Source: Verrucomicrobiia bacterium
GTDB taxonomy: Bacteria > Verrucomicrobiota > Verrucomicrobiia > Limisphaerales > DASXHY01
Reading direction: 5' to 3'
DNA length: 64,000 nt
Assembly: GCA_035629175.1 (NCBI GenBank)
Contig: DASPIL010000066.1
Span: 48,338 to 112,337, forward strand
Of this stretch, positions 25,386-35,316 are shown one piece after another. The first letter of the stretch is position 1. Each line of letters begins with the position of its first letter. Position numbers and translations under genes: made by a program. The notes under the pieces were generated by a model. The model had not been told where the DNA came from. It saw only the letters and a program-made list of their open reading frames with translations, and did not search any database.

Positions 25386-26528
25386 ATGCGCAAGAAATCT
25401 CCACGCGTCCTGCTCATGATGGGCTGGTACGACCATCGCCTGCATCGCGGCATCGAAAAGTACGCGCAGGAACATAGCTGGCATTTGTCAGAGGATTTCT
25501 CTCGCGAGAAGGCCATCCCATGGGGCTGGGATGGGGATGGCATCCTTGCCTGGCTCGGACCGGGCGACGATCTTGCGGACTTCGTGATGCAGAGCGGCAA
25601 GCCTGCCGTGGATTTCAGCTTTCGCAGGCCACAACTCAACCTGCCGCGCGTTTTGGAGGACACCGCCGAAACAGCGCGGCTCGTGGCCGATCACTTTCTG
25701 GCGCGCGGCTTTCGGAATTTTGCGTTCTACAGCGATTACGAAAACTGGATCTACAACGAACGCGGCGAGGCATTCATCCGCTCTCTCCAGCAGGCTGAAC
25801 ACAAGGCTCCATGGCTGCGCTGGCATCAATCGCCGGCATTCCGGAAGGATCGAAAGGCCTGGAAATGGAAGCGGGATTGGCTCGCCAGCGAAATGAAACG
25901 GCTGCCCAAGCCAACCGGGGTTTTTGCCGCGAGCGATGGCCTTGCGCTCGAGGTCCTCGAAGTGTGCGAAGCCATTGGCATCGCAGTGCCGGAAGACGTC
26001 GCAATTGTCGGAGCGGGAAATCACCTGCTGGCCGTCGATGCCATGCACACCCCGATTTCAAGCGTCGACGTCAACATGGAGCTGATTGGCTATGAAGGGG
26101 CGAGGTTACTGGATGCCGCGATGCGCACGCGCTCCTTCGAACCTGAACTGGTGCGAGTGCCGCCCTCGCGGCTTGTGACGCGCAAGAGCAGCGACCTTGT
26201 TGCAGTGAACCATCCCGGCGTCGCACGGAGCTTGCGCTTCATGTGGGATCACTGCCATGAACCGATCGGGGTGAAGGATCTGGCCAATGCCGCGGGAATG
26301 TCCGTCCGCAGTTTTCATCAGGCATTCGTCGAGAATCTGGGCCGCCCGCCCGGCACGGAGTTGCAGCGGATCAGGATCGAGCATTCCAAGAAACTGCTCC
26401 TCGAATCCGGCGAGAAAATCGATACGATTGCTCAAATGTGCGGTTACGAGAGCGGCAACAGTTTCTGGGTCGCATTCAAGCGCGCGACTGGGCTTTCTCC
26501 CAAGCAATACCAGAAGCAGTTCAGTTAG
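25386..26528 (+). CDS. XylR-family regulator (LacI-type sensor, AraC HTH)
   Basis: The 380-residue protein has an N-terminal periplasmic-binding-protein-like sugar sensor (about 7-265: VLLMMGWYDHRLHRGIEKYA, GVFAASDGLALEVLE, VPEDVAIVGAGN, ISSVDVNMELIGYEGA). A C-terminal AraC/XylR double HTH follows (about 275-378: IGVKDLANAAGMSVRSFHQAF, IDTIAQMCGYESGNSFWVAFKRATGLSPKQYQ). In E. coli the homologue activates xylose genes. Here the genes downstream encode pectate lyases, so a pectin-derived sugar is a plausible ligand; that is inference. The 240 bases upstream contain no gene and no clear promoter that I can defend. Confidence 0.92.
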   Translation: MRKKSPRVLLMMGWYDHRLHRGIEKYAQEHSWHLSEDFSREKAIPWGWDGDGILAWLGPGDDLADFVMQSGKPAVDFSFRRPQLNLPRVLEDTAETARLVADHFLARGFRNFAFYSDYENWIYNERGEAFIRSLQQAEHKAPWLRWHQSPAFRKDRKAWKWKRDWLASEMKRLPKPTGVFAASDGLALEVLEVCEAIGIAVPEDVAIVGAGNHLLAVDAMHTPISSVDVNMELIGYEGARLLDAAMRTRSFEPELVRVPPSRLVTRKSSDLVAVNHPGVARSLRFMWDHCHEPIGVKDLANAAGMSVRSFHQAFVENLGRPPGTELQRIRIEHSKKLLLESGEKIDTIAQMCGYESGNSFWVAFKRATGLSPKQYQKQFS

Positions 26529-26653
26529 GCCACGACGCCCCATTCCATCCAGATCTTCGTCGCACGCCTTCGTGTGCAGAAAATTCAGACTTTTTCGCCT
26601 AAGGTCGGTAGGCATCTGTCCTGGCGACCTTGGTAAGGTAACGACACTCAGCT

Positions 26654-27607
26654 ATGCGCATTTCATCTTCCAACGCTGCATTCAATCCCCGAAGAGTTCC
26701 CCGCGCGACTGCATCGGCCGCCGCTGTGGCAGCCTTAGTTATTCGGAATCGCGCGCGTCAACGATGCGGCTTCACGCTGATCGAATTGCTCGTGGTGATC
26801 GCCATCATTGCAATCCTTGCCGCGATGCTGCTGCCCGCACTGGCGAAGGCAAAGGTCAAGGCGCAGGGGATTCATTGCTTGAACAATCTCAAGCAACAGC
26901 AACTCGCCTGGCACATGTATGCAGGCGACGCGGCGGAGAAGCTGCCGCCGAATCCCTCCAGCGACAGCAACAACGGGAATGACATCGGCGAGCCGGCTGG
27001 GCGATGGCCCGCATGGGTGGCCGGGCGCCTGTCGATGGGAGCTGCAAATCCCGACAACGTAAACACCGAGAAGCTCGTTGGCGCGGCGTACCAGCCTTAC
27101 GGATCGCTTGGACCGTACACAAAGAGTCCAGCGCTATATCATTGTGCAGGCGACAAATCGACGGACATTGCGACTGCGAAGCCGCGGGTGCGATCGATCA
27201 CGATGAACTCGCACGTCGGACCGACTGGCGATCCCGGAAGCATCAGCGGGAAGATCGTTTCGCAAACGACTTACGAGCGGTATGTCAAAATGTCCGACTT
27301 CAAAAAACTGCCGCCGTCCGATGCGTTTGTCTTCGCGGACGAAAGGGCGGACAGCATCAATGACGGGTGGTTTTGGATCGACTCCAGCGCGTGGGCAACT
27401 TCCGCAGCGGGTTCGAATGGCAGATATCGAGACCTGCCTGCGTTTTACCACAACAACGCCAGTGCCTTCTCGTTCGCGGATGGCCATGCCGAAATTCGCA
27501 AATGGCGCGATGGACGGTTTCTCGCGGTAAAGAGCGGAACCGCGGGCGCGATCGCCGCCAGCCAGGATGTGTGGTGGCTGGTAACTCACGCTACAACGAG
27601 GAAATAA
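26654..27607 (+). CDS. Type II secretion-type pseudopilin
   Basis: The 317-residue protein has a long basic leader (39 residues) before the prepilin peptidase site G-F-T-L-I-E, with Phe40 as the methylation residue and Glu44 at position +5. The hydrophobic core [23 protein letters not shown] follows. The C-terminal part includes [13 protein letters not shown], the H-X9-DG-type ending seen in the large expanded family of pseudopilin-like proteins of Verrucomicrobiota. Many copies occur per genome, often next to carbohydrate-active genes, and their exact role is unclear. It is transcribed in the same direction as the pectate lyase gene that starts 26 bases downstream. Confidence 0.92.
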   Translation: MRISSSNAAFNPRRVPRATASAAAVAALVIRNRARQRCGFTLIELLVVIAIIAILAAMLLPALAKAKVKAQGIHCLNNLKQQQLAWHMYAGDAAEKLPPNPSSDSNNGNDIGEPAGRWPAWVAGRLSMGAANPDNVNTEKLVGAAYQPYGSLGPYTKSPALYHCAGDKSTDIATAKPRVRSITMNSHVGPTGDPGSISGKIVSQTTYERYVKMSDFKKLPPSDAFVFADERADSINDGWFWIDSSAWATSAAGSNGRYRDLPAFYHNNASAFSFADGHAEIRKWRDGRFLAVKSGTAGAIAASQDVWWLVTHATTRK

Positions 27608-27633
27608 ACAGCCGGCTCCGCCCGCGTTGGACC

Positions 27634-28863
27634 ATGCAATACACACTTTGTTTTCTGCTCAGCGCATTCGCCGTCGCATCGGCGGCGGCGGAGCCCGTCA
27701 CGCGCGAGCGCATCAACAGCCTGCCCGCGGAACAGCAACCCTCCTGGAGAGAATACCTCGACCGTTCCCAAAAGAACTCGATGGCCGACCAGGCAGCGAT
27801 TGCGGCAGAAGTAGCGGCCAGCGGGATGAGCAATGCGTTGAAGGCTCCGAGCGGCGGGGATTTCAAGGTGACCGCCAGGCCGGGTGACGCGTGGTTTGGT
27901 TCAGATGAAGCCCGGCGAATTGCCGATGCCGTCCTTTCCTATCAAACCCCGGCAGGCGGATGGTCCAAGCATACCGGATACAGCCACGGTCCGCGGCGGC
28001 CCGGAATGCAATGGACGTCCCAGAACGAGCCCGGCCGTTCGGCGCATTATGTTGCGACATTCGACAATCATGCGACCACCGCGGAGATGAAGTTTCTCGC
28101 ATGCGTCTGGCACATGACGCAGCGCGAAGATTGCAAAGCGGGATTTCTCAAGGGACTCGACTTCATACTCGCATCCCAGTTTCCGAACGGCGGCTGGCCG
28201 CAGGGTTACCCGCTGGAGGGCAATTATCATGATCACATCACGTTCAATGATGACGCCATGACGCATATTCTGGAACTGCTCCATTCGATTCAACGCCGCG
28301 AACCGTGGTTTGCGTTTGTGGATGAATTGAAGCGGCAGGAGGTGGAACGTGCGTTGGCTGCGGCACTTCGCTGCGTGCGGCAGTTGCAGGTTGTGCAGAA
28401 CGGGAAAGCAACCGCGTGGTGCGCGCAATACGACGCGCTCACCATGCAACCAGCCCAGGCGCGCCTCATGGAACCGGCTTCGTTGAGCGGCTTGGAGAGC
28501 GCCCACGTCCTGAAGTTTCTGATGACGATCACCAATCCTTCGCCCGAGATCGTAACTTCCATTGAACAGGGCCTGGCCTGGCTCGACCAGGCAAAGATCA
28601 CGAGTCTTTCGCGGACGAATCGGTCGGCGAAAACGACTTATGAGAGGAATTCGACATCCACCGAAGTTTATTGGGCGCGGTTCTATTCCTTGACGAACAG
28701 CACACCCATATTTCCCGGCCGGGATGGTGTGCTCTACAAGTCGTTCGATGAAATGGCCGCACACAACAGGCTCGGCTATGACTATCTCACCACTTTGCCC
28801 GGCAGCATCCTGAACAACGGCCAGAAGAAATGGCGCCGCATGCTGAATGCGGATCGCAAGTAA
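27634..28863 (+). CDS. Pectate lyase, polysaccharide lyase family 10
   Basis: The 409-residue protein has a signal peptide (MQYTLCFLLSAFAVASAAA). The rest is an (alpha/alpha)-type PL10 domain: GWSKHTGYS, ATFDNHATTAEMKFLA, GLDFILASQFPNGGWPQGYPL, ITFNDDAMTHILELL (Asp pair near residue 206), and VYWARFYSLTNSTPIFPGRDG near the C-terminus. PL10 enzymes cleave polygalacturonate by beta-elimination in a calcium-dependent way. The frame is open further upstream, but the ATG at 27634 gives a proper signal peptide. It should act in the periplasm or outside the cell on pectin fragments, together with the PL1 enzyme 4 kb downstream. Confidence 0.92.
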   Translation: MQYTLCFLLSAFAVASAAAEPVTRERINSLPAEQQPSWREYLDRSQKNSMADQAAIAAEVAASGMSNALKAPSGGDFKVTARPGDAWFGSDEARRIADAVLSYQTPAGGWSKHTGYSHGPRRPGMQWTSQNEPGRSAHYVATFDNHATTAEMKFLACVWHMTQREDCKAGFLKGLDFILASQFPNGGWPQGYPLEGNYHDHITFNDDAMTHILELLHSIQRREPWFAFVDELKRQEVERALAAALRCVRQLQVVQNGKATAWCAQYDALTMQPAQARLMEPASLSGLESAHVLKFLMTITNPSPEIVTSIEQGLAWLDQAKITSLSRTNRSAKTTYERNSTSTEVYWARFYSLTNSTPIFPGRDGVLYKSFDEMAAHNRLGYDYLTTLPGSILNNGQKKWRRMLNADRK

Positions 28864-28903
28864 TACCGGATCACACTGTCAGTCGAACAACTAAATCCCT
28901 CCT

Positions 28904-31900
28904 ATGCGTGTCCCATCCCATCCCAGCCGGTCCCCAAATCCGCCGCCCGCGCACCCGCATCCCGCATTGCGTCTTCGCTGGCTCGCTGGTTCGTGGCTGC
29001 TCGCCGCGTTCTTTCTGCTCATTCCCCACGCTCAATCCGCGGTTTCGCTGCCCTTCTATGACGGCTTTGATTATGCCGAGTCAACCACGCTTGGCGCGTC
29101 AGGGAGCGGCAGCGAGGCTGTGTGGGATCGGGGCAACAGCCCAGGGATCACTTCGCCCTTTGTGACTGCACCCGCTGCGCTGGATTATCCCGGCCTGCCG
29201 TCTGGAACCGGCCTCGGTGTTCTCCTTGATTCTCCTGAATCCAGCTCGAAGGAGCGCGGCGTTGACACGGAGACATTCGCGATGACAGGAGCCGGCGAAA
29301 CTGTGTATGCCTCATTGCTGATTAACATCGTTGCGTACCCGGTTGAAAGCAGTGGGCTTGTCTACTTCGATGACAACGCGAGTCCGTCTGGTTCGATGCA
29401 AGGCGTCGGGTTGCTCTCGGACGGCCGTTTAACGCTCCATCGAAACGCGGCCATAACGTCGCCGGGTGGAACGACGACAACCGCCCTTGGACTCAACACA
29501 ACCTATCTCCTTGTATTTCGCTACAAATCCGTCGCGGGCGGTGGCAATGATGAACTCGCGCTGTGGATCAATCCGGCGCTCGGCGAACCTTCTGAAACGA
29601 CGCCGGATTTGACAATCACGACTGGCGGCAGTGATCGAAGCAATCTGGACGGCTTCTTTTTCAAGCAGGATACAAGTTTCACGGCGGCGGTCTATGCGGA
29701 TGAATTGCGGCTGGGCACGAGCTGGACGGATGTCACCCCCAGCTCAGGCACATGCGTGACGGCGGGAATTACGAGCGAGCCGGTGAGCGCAGCCGTGGAA
29801 TCTGGCACGGCGACGAATTTCACCATCATCGCAACGGGGACAAGTCCAACATTCCAGTGGGAGGTCAGCACGGATGGTGGCGGAACGTGGGCGCCCGTTT
29901 CCTCGGGCACAGGTGCCGATTCGGCCAATTACTCCACTGACGTTGTCACAACGGCGGAGAACGGCCATCAATACCGCGCCATAGTGAACGTTGCCTGCGA
30001 TTCATCGTCCATCACGTCCGCTGTGGCAACGCTCACGGTTAGTTGCGATTCCGCAAACATCAGCTCCGGACCGCTTCAGCAGGACGTTGAGGCAGGGCAG
30101 ACTGCAAACTTTTCGATATCGGCGGCGGGGAGCGGCGCGGTGTACCAATGGGAGGTCAGCACCGATGGCGGCGCGAATTGGAACCCGGTTTCTTCCGGGA
30201 CAGGCGGGAACAGCACCAGTTACACGACCGCGAGCACCACGACGGCTGAAAACGGTTATCAGTATCGCGCCATCGTGAACGTCGCGTGCGACTCCTCGTC
30301 CGTCACTTCTGCAGTGGCGACCCTGACCGTCAGTTGCAGCACGGTCGGAATCCTTCAGCATCCAGCGAACACCTCGGTGTTTGCCGGCAACGCAGCGGCT
30401 TTTTCAGTGAGCGCGAGCGGCAGCAGCCCAACCTACCAATGGGAGGTCAGCACCGATGCCGGTCAGACCTGGAATCCAGTTACGACGGGCAGTGGCGCAA
30501 ACGCATCCACCTACACGACCGCGCCGATCTCGGTTTCAGAGAACGGTTACCAGTATCGCGCCACTGTGAGCGTGGCGTGCGACTTCTCCGTGATCTCTTC
30601 ATCGTCCGCGCAGGTGACGATTGCGGATCCGGCGTCCGCATCGTTCAGGAGCGTTGTTTCTGGTAACTGGGAAGATGTTTCAACGTGGGAGCTTTCGACG
30701 GATGGAGGAACAACCTGGAACCCGGCGTTTGCCGCGCCGACAGCCGCGAACTCCACCAACATCCTGATCAAGGATGGCACAACAGTGACCCTCACCGCGA
30801 ATCGCACAGTGGATGAATTGGTCGTCGAGGCGGGTGCCACGTTGACTGCGGGCGCAAATCTGACAATCGCCAACGCGGCAGGCGTTGATCTCGACGTTTC
30901 AGGCACGGTCATTGCCACGGCAGGGTCTTCGGCGATAACCCTGCAGGTTGATACTGAATTCAATGTCCGTTCCGGCGGCGTGTTTGTGCATGCCGGTTCG
31001 AGCAGCAGTTGCGTGAACAACGGCGGTGGCATTCTGACTGTTGAAAGCGGCGGCAAGTTCATCCTCCAACGCGCGGGAGGCACGATTCCAACGGCGGCGT
31101 GGAACAGCGGTTCGACCTGCGAAGTGAACTACAGCACGGCGAGCACGTCCCGGCCGAACGGCAACAGCCATGGCCAGCCGTTTCATCATTTCCACTGGAA
31201 TAACATCAACCAGAACAGCGGGAATGATCTCGCCAACGTACTGACCAATATCGCCGGAAACCTCACCGTCGATGCGGGCTCTCCTGGCAGTTTGCTGGAG
31301 TTCAAGTTGAACAACAGTTCGGGCAATGCCAACGGATTTTACGGCGGCGATATCATTGTAAACGCCGGCCGTTTCAATTGGGCAAGCGGCGGCGGACCGT
31401 ACGTGTGGACGCTGCGCGGCGATCTCGTGATCAAGGAATCCACAGCCATGGACGTCTCAGGATCGGCAGGCGGTTCATACACCCTGTTGCTCGACAGTGG
31501 GACGGTGCAGAACTACACCTGCGAAGGCGACAATCTTGCAGTGAAGTTGAATTGGACGGTCACCAGCGGCACCACACTGAACCTGAATGACAGCCTCCCC
31601 GCGACAGCTCCCGGCCGCACGGTGACGGCAGACGGGATTGTCAATTTGAATGGAAACACGCTCGCGACAGATCTCCTCGCCGGCAGTGGAACGGTACGCA
31701 ATCAGGGCGGTGGCAACGGCCTGCTCGTTGTCGGCGCTGGCAACTCCGACGTCAGCCTTGATGGAACCGTCGCTCTGCTCGATGGCGCGAGCGGCAATCT
31801 CGGCCTGGGTAAAGCAGGCTCCGGCACCTTGAGCATCGCCGCCGCCCAGACATTCAGCGGCGGCCTGGTCGTTTCGAACGGAACGGTGCTTGTGAATAAC

Positions 31901-32527
31901 GCGGCGGGCAGCGGCACGGGCGCGGGCGCGGTTGTTGTCCATGGCGGCACGCTCGGCGGCGATGGAACCATCGCGGGGTTGGTGACGGTGGAGGCGGAAG
32001 GCGCGTTGTCGCCAGGAACTGCGATTGGTGACATGACCATCAACAACACAGTGACCCTCACGGGGAACACCGTGATCGAACTGGACAAGGGAAGCGCCAT
32101 GCACGACCGCGTCATTGCAAATGCCGCGAATTACGGTGGCACGCTGACAGTCACGGATATTGGGGGCGGATTGAGCGTTGGCGACGCGTTCGTGATTTTC
32201 AACGTGACCGGTGCCAAAACCGGAAACTTCGCAAGCATCACACCGGAGCCCGGACCCGGCATGACCTGGCAGTTCAATCCTGCCACTGGAACGCTTTCGG
32301 TCGCGGGACCTTCCGTAGAACAACCCACACTGCATGTGTCGCAGGCCAATGGGATCCTCACGTTCTCGTGGTTGGAATCCGGTTTTAAACTGCAGTCTCA
32401 AACCAATGCTGTTGGAGCCGGACTCGGCACGAACTGGTTCGACGTTCTCGACGGTGCAAACAGCCCAATCGACATTGGAATCGATGCTGCAGGCGGATCG
32501 GTATTCTTCCGCCTGGTTCCGCAATAA
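28904..32527 (+). CDS. Large secreted Ig-repeat/autotransporter-strand protein
   Basis: The 1207-residue protein starts with a long signal region (hydrophobic core AGSWLLAAFFLLIPHAQS). A LamG-like domain follows (about 45-280), then three consecutive ~97-residue Ig-like repeats (about 284-570). Each repeat has Q-W-E-V-S-T-D and ENGxQYRA motifs plus conserved cysteines. Next comes a beta-helical region with autotransporter-associated strand repeats (GSGTLSIAAAQTFSGGLVVSNGTVLVNN-like, about 975-1010). The C-terminus (about 1150-1207) is a beta-rich domain ending FFRLVPQ. There is no beta-barrel and no catalytic motif. It is probably a surface or secreted adhesin or scaffold; its place between two pectate lyase genes suggests a role on plant polysaccharide. 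Confidence 0.8.
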   Translation: MRVPSHPSRSPNPPPAHPHPALRLRWLAGSWLLAAFFLLIPHAQSAVSLPFYDGFDYAESTTLGASGSGSEAVWDRGNSPGITSPFVTAPAALDYPGLPSGTGLGVLLDSPESSSKERGVDTETFAMTGAGETVYASLLINIVAYPVESSGLVYFDDNASPSGSMQGVGLLSDGRLTLHRNAAITSPGGTTTTALGLNTTYLLVFRYKSVAGGGNDELALWINPALGEPSETTPDLTITTGGSDRSNLDGFFFKQDTSFTAAVYADELRLGTSWTDVTPSSGTCVTAGITSEPVSAAVESGTATNFTIIATGTSPTFQWEVSTDGGGTWAPVSSGTGADSANYSTDVVTTAENGHQYRAIVNVACDSSSITSAVATLTVSCDSANISSGPLQQDVEAGQTANFSISAAGSGAVYQWEVSTDGGANWNPVSSGTGGNSTSYTTASTTTAENGYQYRAIVNVACDSSSVTSAVATLTVSCSTVGILQHPANTSVFAGNAAAFSVSASGSSPTYQWEVSTDAGQTWNPVTTGSGANASTYTTAPISVSENGYQYRATVSVACDFSVISSSSAQVTIADPASASFRSVVSGNWEDVSTWELSTDGGTTWNPAFAAPTAANSTNILIKDGTTVTLTANRTVDELVVEAGATLTAGANLTIANAAGVDLDVSGTVIATAGSSAITLQVDTEFNVRSGGVFVHAGSSSSCVNNGGGILTVESGGKFILQRAGGTIPTAAWNSGSTCEVNYSTASTSRPNGNSHGQPFHHFHWNNINQNSGNDLANVLTNIAGNLTVDAGSPGSLLEFKLNNSSGNANGFYGGDIIVNAGRFNWASGGGPYVWTLRGDLVIKESTAMDVSGSAGGSYTLLLDSGTVQNYTCEGDNLAVKLNWTVTSGTTLNLNDSLPATAPGRTVTADGIVNLNGNTLATDLLAGSGTVRNQGGGNGLLVVGAGNSDVSLDGTVALLDGASGNLGLGKAGSGTLSIAAAQTFSGGLVVSNGTVLVNNAAGSGTGAGAVVVHGGTLGGDGTIAGLVTVEAEGALSPGTAIGDMTINNTVTLTGNTVIELDKGSAMHDRVIANAANYGGTLTVTDIGGGLSVGDAFVIFNVTGAKTGNFASITPEPGPGMTWQFNPATGTLSVAGPSVEQPTLHVSQANGILTFSWLESGFKLQSQTNAVGAGLGTNWFDVLDGANSPIDIGIDAAGGSVFFRLVPQ

Positions 32528-32546
32528 CCCGGACAAAGCCGGTCAG

Positions 32547-32612
32547 ACTTGGAAGTCAGCGCTACGTAGCGCAGGTGTCCCAACCTGCTGTATCGCCGGC
32601 TTCCAAGCCGGC
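32547..32612. repeat. Dispersed 45-bp repeat plus hairpin, copy A
   Basis: Positions 32547-32591 match 44364-44408 at 40 of 45 bases. The unit contains the palindrome GCGCTA-C-GTAGCGC and ends CCCAACCTGCTGT. It is followed by a perfect hairpin GCCGGCTT-CC-AAGCCGGC (32595-32612). This fits a REP-like intergenic family that I know from other Verrucomicrobiota. The rest of the 272-base gap (32528-32799) shows no gene. Confidence 0.75.
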
Positions 32613-32799
32613 ACGGCGCGGGACGCGACTGTGCGGGTTGAAAAGCTGCACGCCCTGGAGTCAATTGATCAGATCGGCAGTCGGTTTTCGCACAAGGAGC
32701 TCGACACGTTCAGCTGCATGCTTGAATAATCACGATGCCAACTATGCCCGAGACGGACGCGTTTCATTTCCCCAGCACGTATCCCACGAAGTTGAACCC

Positions 32800-35094
32800 A
32801 TGAAAGACATTGCCAAGAAAGTCCGCCGAGTCGCCTCGATTCGTTGCCTCCCGTTCCTGCTCGCCATTCTCGTCAATATGCTGTTGCTGCAAAATGTTCG
32901 GGCGGCACTGCTTTTCCACGACAGCTTCGATTACGTGGTTGGCGAGGACCTGGGCGAAGGATCATCCACCGGAAAATGGGCCAACCCCAAGTCCAACATC
33001 ACGATCGCCGAGGGAAGTCTGAGTTTCAGTGGATTACAAGCCGCCACGGGAAACTGCGTCAGCGTGAATGGCGGGAGTTCCAACCTTGACGGTGCGCGAA
33101 CCGCCAGTGGTTCATGGAGCAACCAAACAAGCGGAGCCGTTTACTTTTCCTTCCTGCTGAGGTTGAACACAGCGACCGGCCTCGCAACAAGCGGTAATGG
33201 AACTCCGATCCTGAACATCAGCCACGCGAGTTCCGCGTCCCAGCAGTTGATCTCGCTGAACCTCTTGAATAGTTCGGGCGTGAAGATCGGCGTTCTCAAG
33301 TATCCATCCAGCAGCACTTCGGTTGCGTCAGCATTTTTTTCATCCGGCCCCGGATCCAATTTATCGGCCGACGGATCCACCACTTACCTGGTTGTTGCAA
33401 AGTATGAATGGATTGACGGTGCCGCGAACGACACCGTCACGGTTTGGGTCAATCCGACAACGCTCGGCGGCGAGGAGGAACCAGCGAACCGCATCTCAGC
33501 CAGCCTCGGCGGCGATGGCGGCGGAAATGCAGGCCGCTTGTACATCAATCGCGGTCCCAATCTCAGCATCGACGAGTTGCGAATCGGCCAGACATGGGCA
33601 GACGTGACGCCCACCGGCGCGGCCGTTCCCCAGAAGCAGCCGTTTATCACGGAGGCTTTGGTTGTTCCTGAAGGTCTTTTGCTGCGCGGCACAAACGGCA
33701 CGCCGCTGGGAGTGTATCAGGTTTTGCGCTCAAGCGATTTGGTGGCGTCTTCGACCCTTTGGGCAAGCATGGCAACGAACGTATTTGACGCGAGCGGCAA
33801 TTTCGCGAGCACCAACCCGGCGCCAGCGAATGGCGGGCCCCATTTCTTTCGCATTTTGGCAGGGGGAGAATTCCCCGTGGCACCCTCGATCAGCGAGGAG
33901 CCTTTCGATCGAACCGTGCTGGCCGGCCAGACTGCTGCATTTGACGTCAAGGCATCGGGTTCCGCCCCGCTGGCTTATCAATGGTACTTCAAAAACGAAC
34001 TGATTTCAGGCGCTACCAGCGCGTCTCACTCGATCGTCGATGCGCAGGTCGATGACATCGGCGGTTACCATGTTGTGATCACCAACTTTGTTGGATCCGT
34101 CACCAGCATCGTTGCAAACCTGAACGTCGTGTCGGTTCCTGAAACGGGAGTTCCCGATGGTTATGCCACGCTAGGAACAGGAACAACAGGCGGCGCGGGA
34201 GGACCCACGGTGACGGTCAGCACCTTCGAAGAGTTTCAGTCCTACGTGAACAACAACACCGGTCCGTATACTGTGCTCGTCCAGGGCACCATCAATCTCG
34301 GCGGCTCAAACGTGCGGGTGCGGGACAACAAGACGATTATCGGACTAGGCACAGACGCGAAGCTGGTCGGTGATCTGAAGGTGGACGGCAACAATAACGT
34401 CATCATTCGAAACATTACCTTCACCAACCCAAGCGGGGCAGGGGACAGCGATGGATTGACCCTCCAGGATTGCCGCAACGTCTGGGTGGATCACTGCACG
34501 TTCGTGGATTGTGATGATGGAAGCCTGGATATCAGCCATGGTGCCGACTGGATCACGGTGTCTTGGTGCCATTTCTATTACACGAATCCTTCCGCGGATC
34601 ATCGCTTTTCAAACCTTGTCGGACACAGCGACAACAACGCGGGGGAGGATGCCGGCAAGCTGCACGTGACGTTTCATCACAATTGGTGGGGACAGTTGGT
34701 ACATGAGCGCATGCCCCGCGTTCGCTTTGGCCGCGTTCACGTGTTCAACAATTATTACAACAGCCCCGGCAACAACAACTGCATCCGCGCTGCCATTGGT
34801 TCGGAGATTCTGGTCGAGAATAACTATTTCAGCGGCGTGAAGAATGTCTGGGAACTGTACCGCACTTCCGGCACTGACGGTAAGGTCTTCGCTTCGGGAA
34901 ATGTCCAGGTGAACACCTCCTGGGCGGCGGGTGATGATTCAAGTTCGGTCCAGATTCCGGGCACCGACATCCTGTCCGCCGAACCCAATGGGCTCAATCC
35001 AGCGCCGTATGCCTACGCCCTGGATGGGGCGGATGGAATTCCCGCGGCAGTGACCGCTGGCGCTGGAGCTGGAAAAGGTCCTTTCGCGCCCTGA
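32800..35094 (+). CDS. Pectate lyase, PL1 family, with LamG and Ig domains
   Basis: The 764-residue protein has a signal peptide (hydrophobic core LPFLLAILVNMLLLQNVRA). A LamG-like N-terminal domain (about 35-270) and an Ig-like domain (about 360-447, AGQTAAFDVKASGSAPLAYQWYF) follow. A C-terminal PL1 parallel beta-helix spans about 455-735. The PL1 signatures are VWVDHCTF (near 562) and VTFHHNWW with ERMPRVRFGRVHVFNNYY (about 623-650), where the Arg residues include the catalytic base. The enzyme cleaves polygalacturonate using calcium. The frame is open upstream, but the ATG at 32800 gives the signal peptide. It follows the giant Ig protein in the same orientation. Confidence 0.93.
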   Translation: MKDIAKKVRRVASIRCLPFLLAILVNMLLLQNVRAALLFHDSFDYVVGEDLGEGSSTGKWANPKSNITIAEGSLSFSGLQAATGNCVSVNGGSSNLDGARTASGSWSNQTSGAVYFSFLLRLNTATGLATSGNGTPILNISHASSASQQLISLNLLNSSGVKIGVLKYPSSSTSVASAFFSSGPGSNLSADGSTTYLVVAKYEWIDGAANDTVTVWVNPTTLGGEEEPANRISASLGGDGGGNAGRLYINRGPNLSIDELRIGQTWADVTPTGAAVPQKQPFITEALVVPEGLLLRGTNGTPLGVYQVLRSSDLVASSTLWASMATNVFDASGNFASTNPAPANGGPHFFRILAGGEFPVAPSISEEPFDRTVLAGQTAAFDVKASGSAPLAYQWYFKNELISGATSASHSIVDAQVDDIGGYHVVITNFVGSVTSIVANLNVVSVPETGVPDGYATLGTGTTGGAGGPTVTVSTFEEFQSYVNNNTGPYTVLVQGTINLGGSNVRVRDNKTIIGLGTDAKLVGDLKVDGNNNVIIRNITFTNPSGAGDSDGLTLQDCRNVWVDHCTFVDCDDGSLDISHGADWITVSWCHFYYTNPSADHRFSNLVGHSDNNAGEDAGKLHVTFHHNWWGQLVHERMPRVRFGRVHVFNNYYNSPGNNNCIRAAIGSEILVENNYFSGVKNVWELYRTSGTDGKVFASGNVQVNTSWAAGDDSSSVQIPGTDILSAEPNGLNPAPYAYALDGADGIPAAVTAGAGAGKGPFAP

Positions 35095-35316
35095 TGTACG
35101 TTGATGGATACGGAATGCGAAAGGGCAAACGCGTCTACACAGCCCTGGAGAGCCGCAACCAAAACGGGAAGAGAGGAACTTTAACCGCGAATCACACGAA
35201 AAGAGAGCAGCGGAAATGAAATCCAACCACGGTTGGACACGGATTCGGACGCAGCGTCCTCGGCCCTTTCTCTGGTTGCTCCCGTTGAACGTCCAGGCGA
35301 GTCGAGTCGCGTTGCT

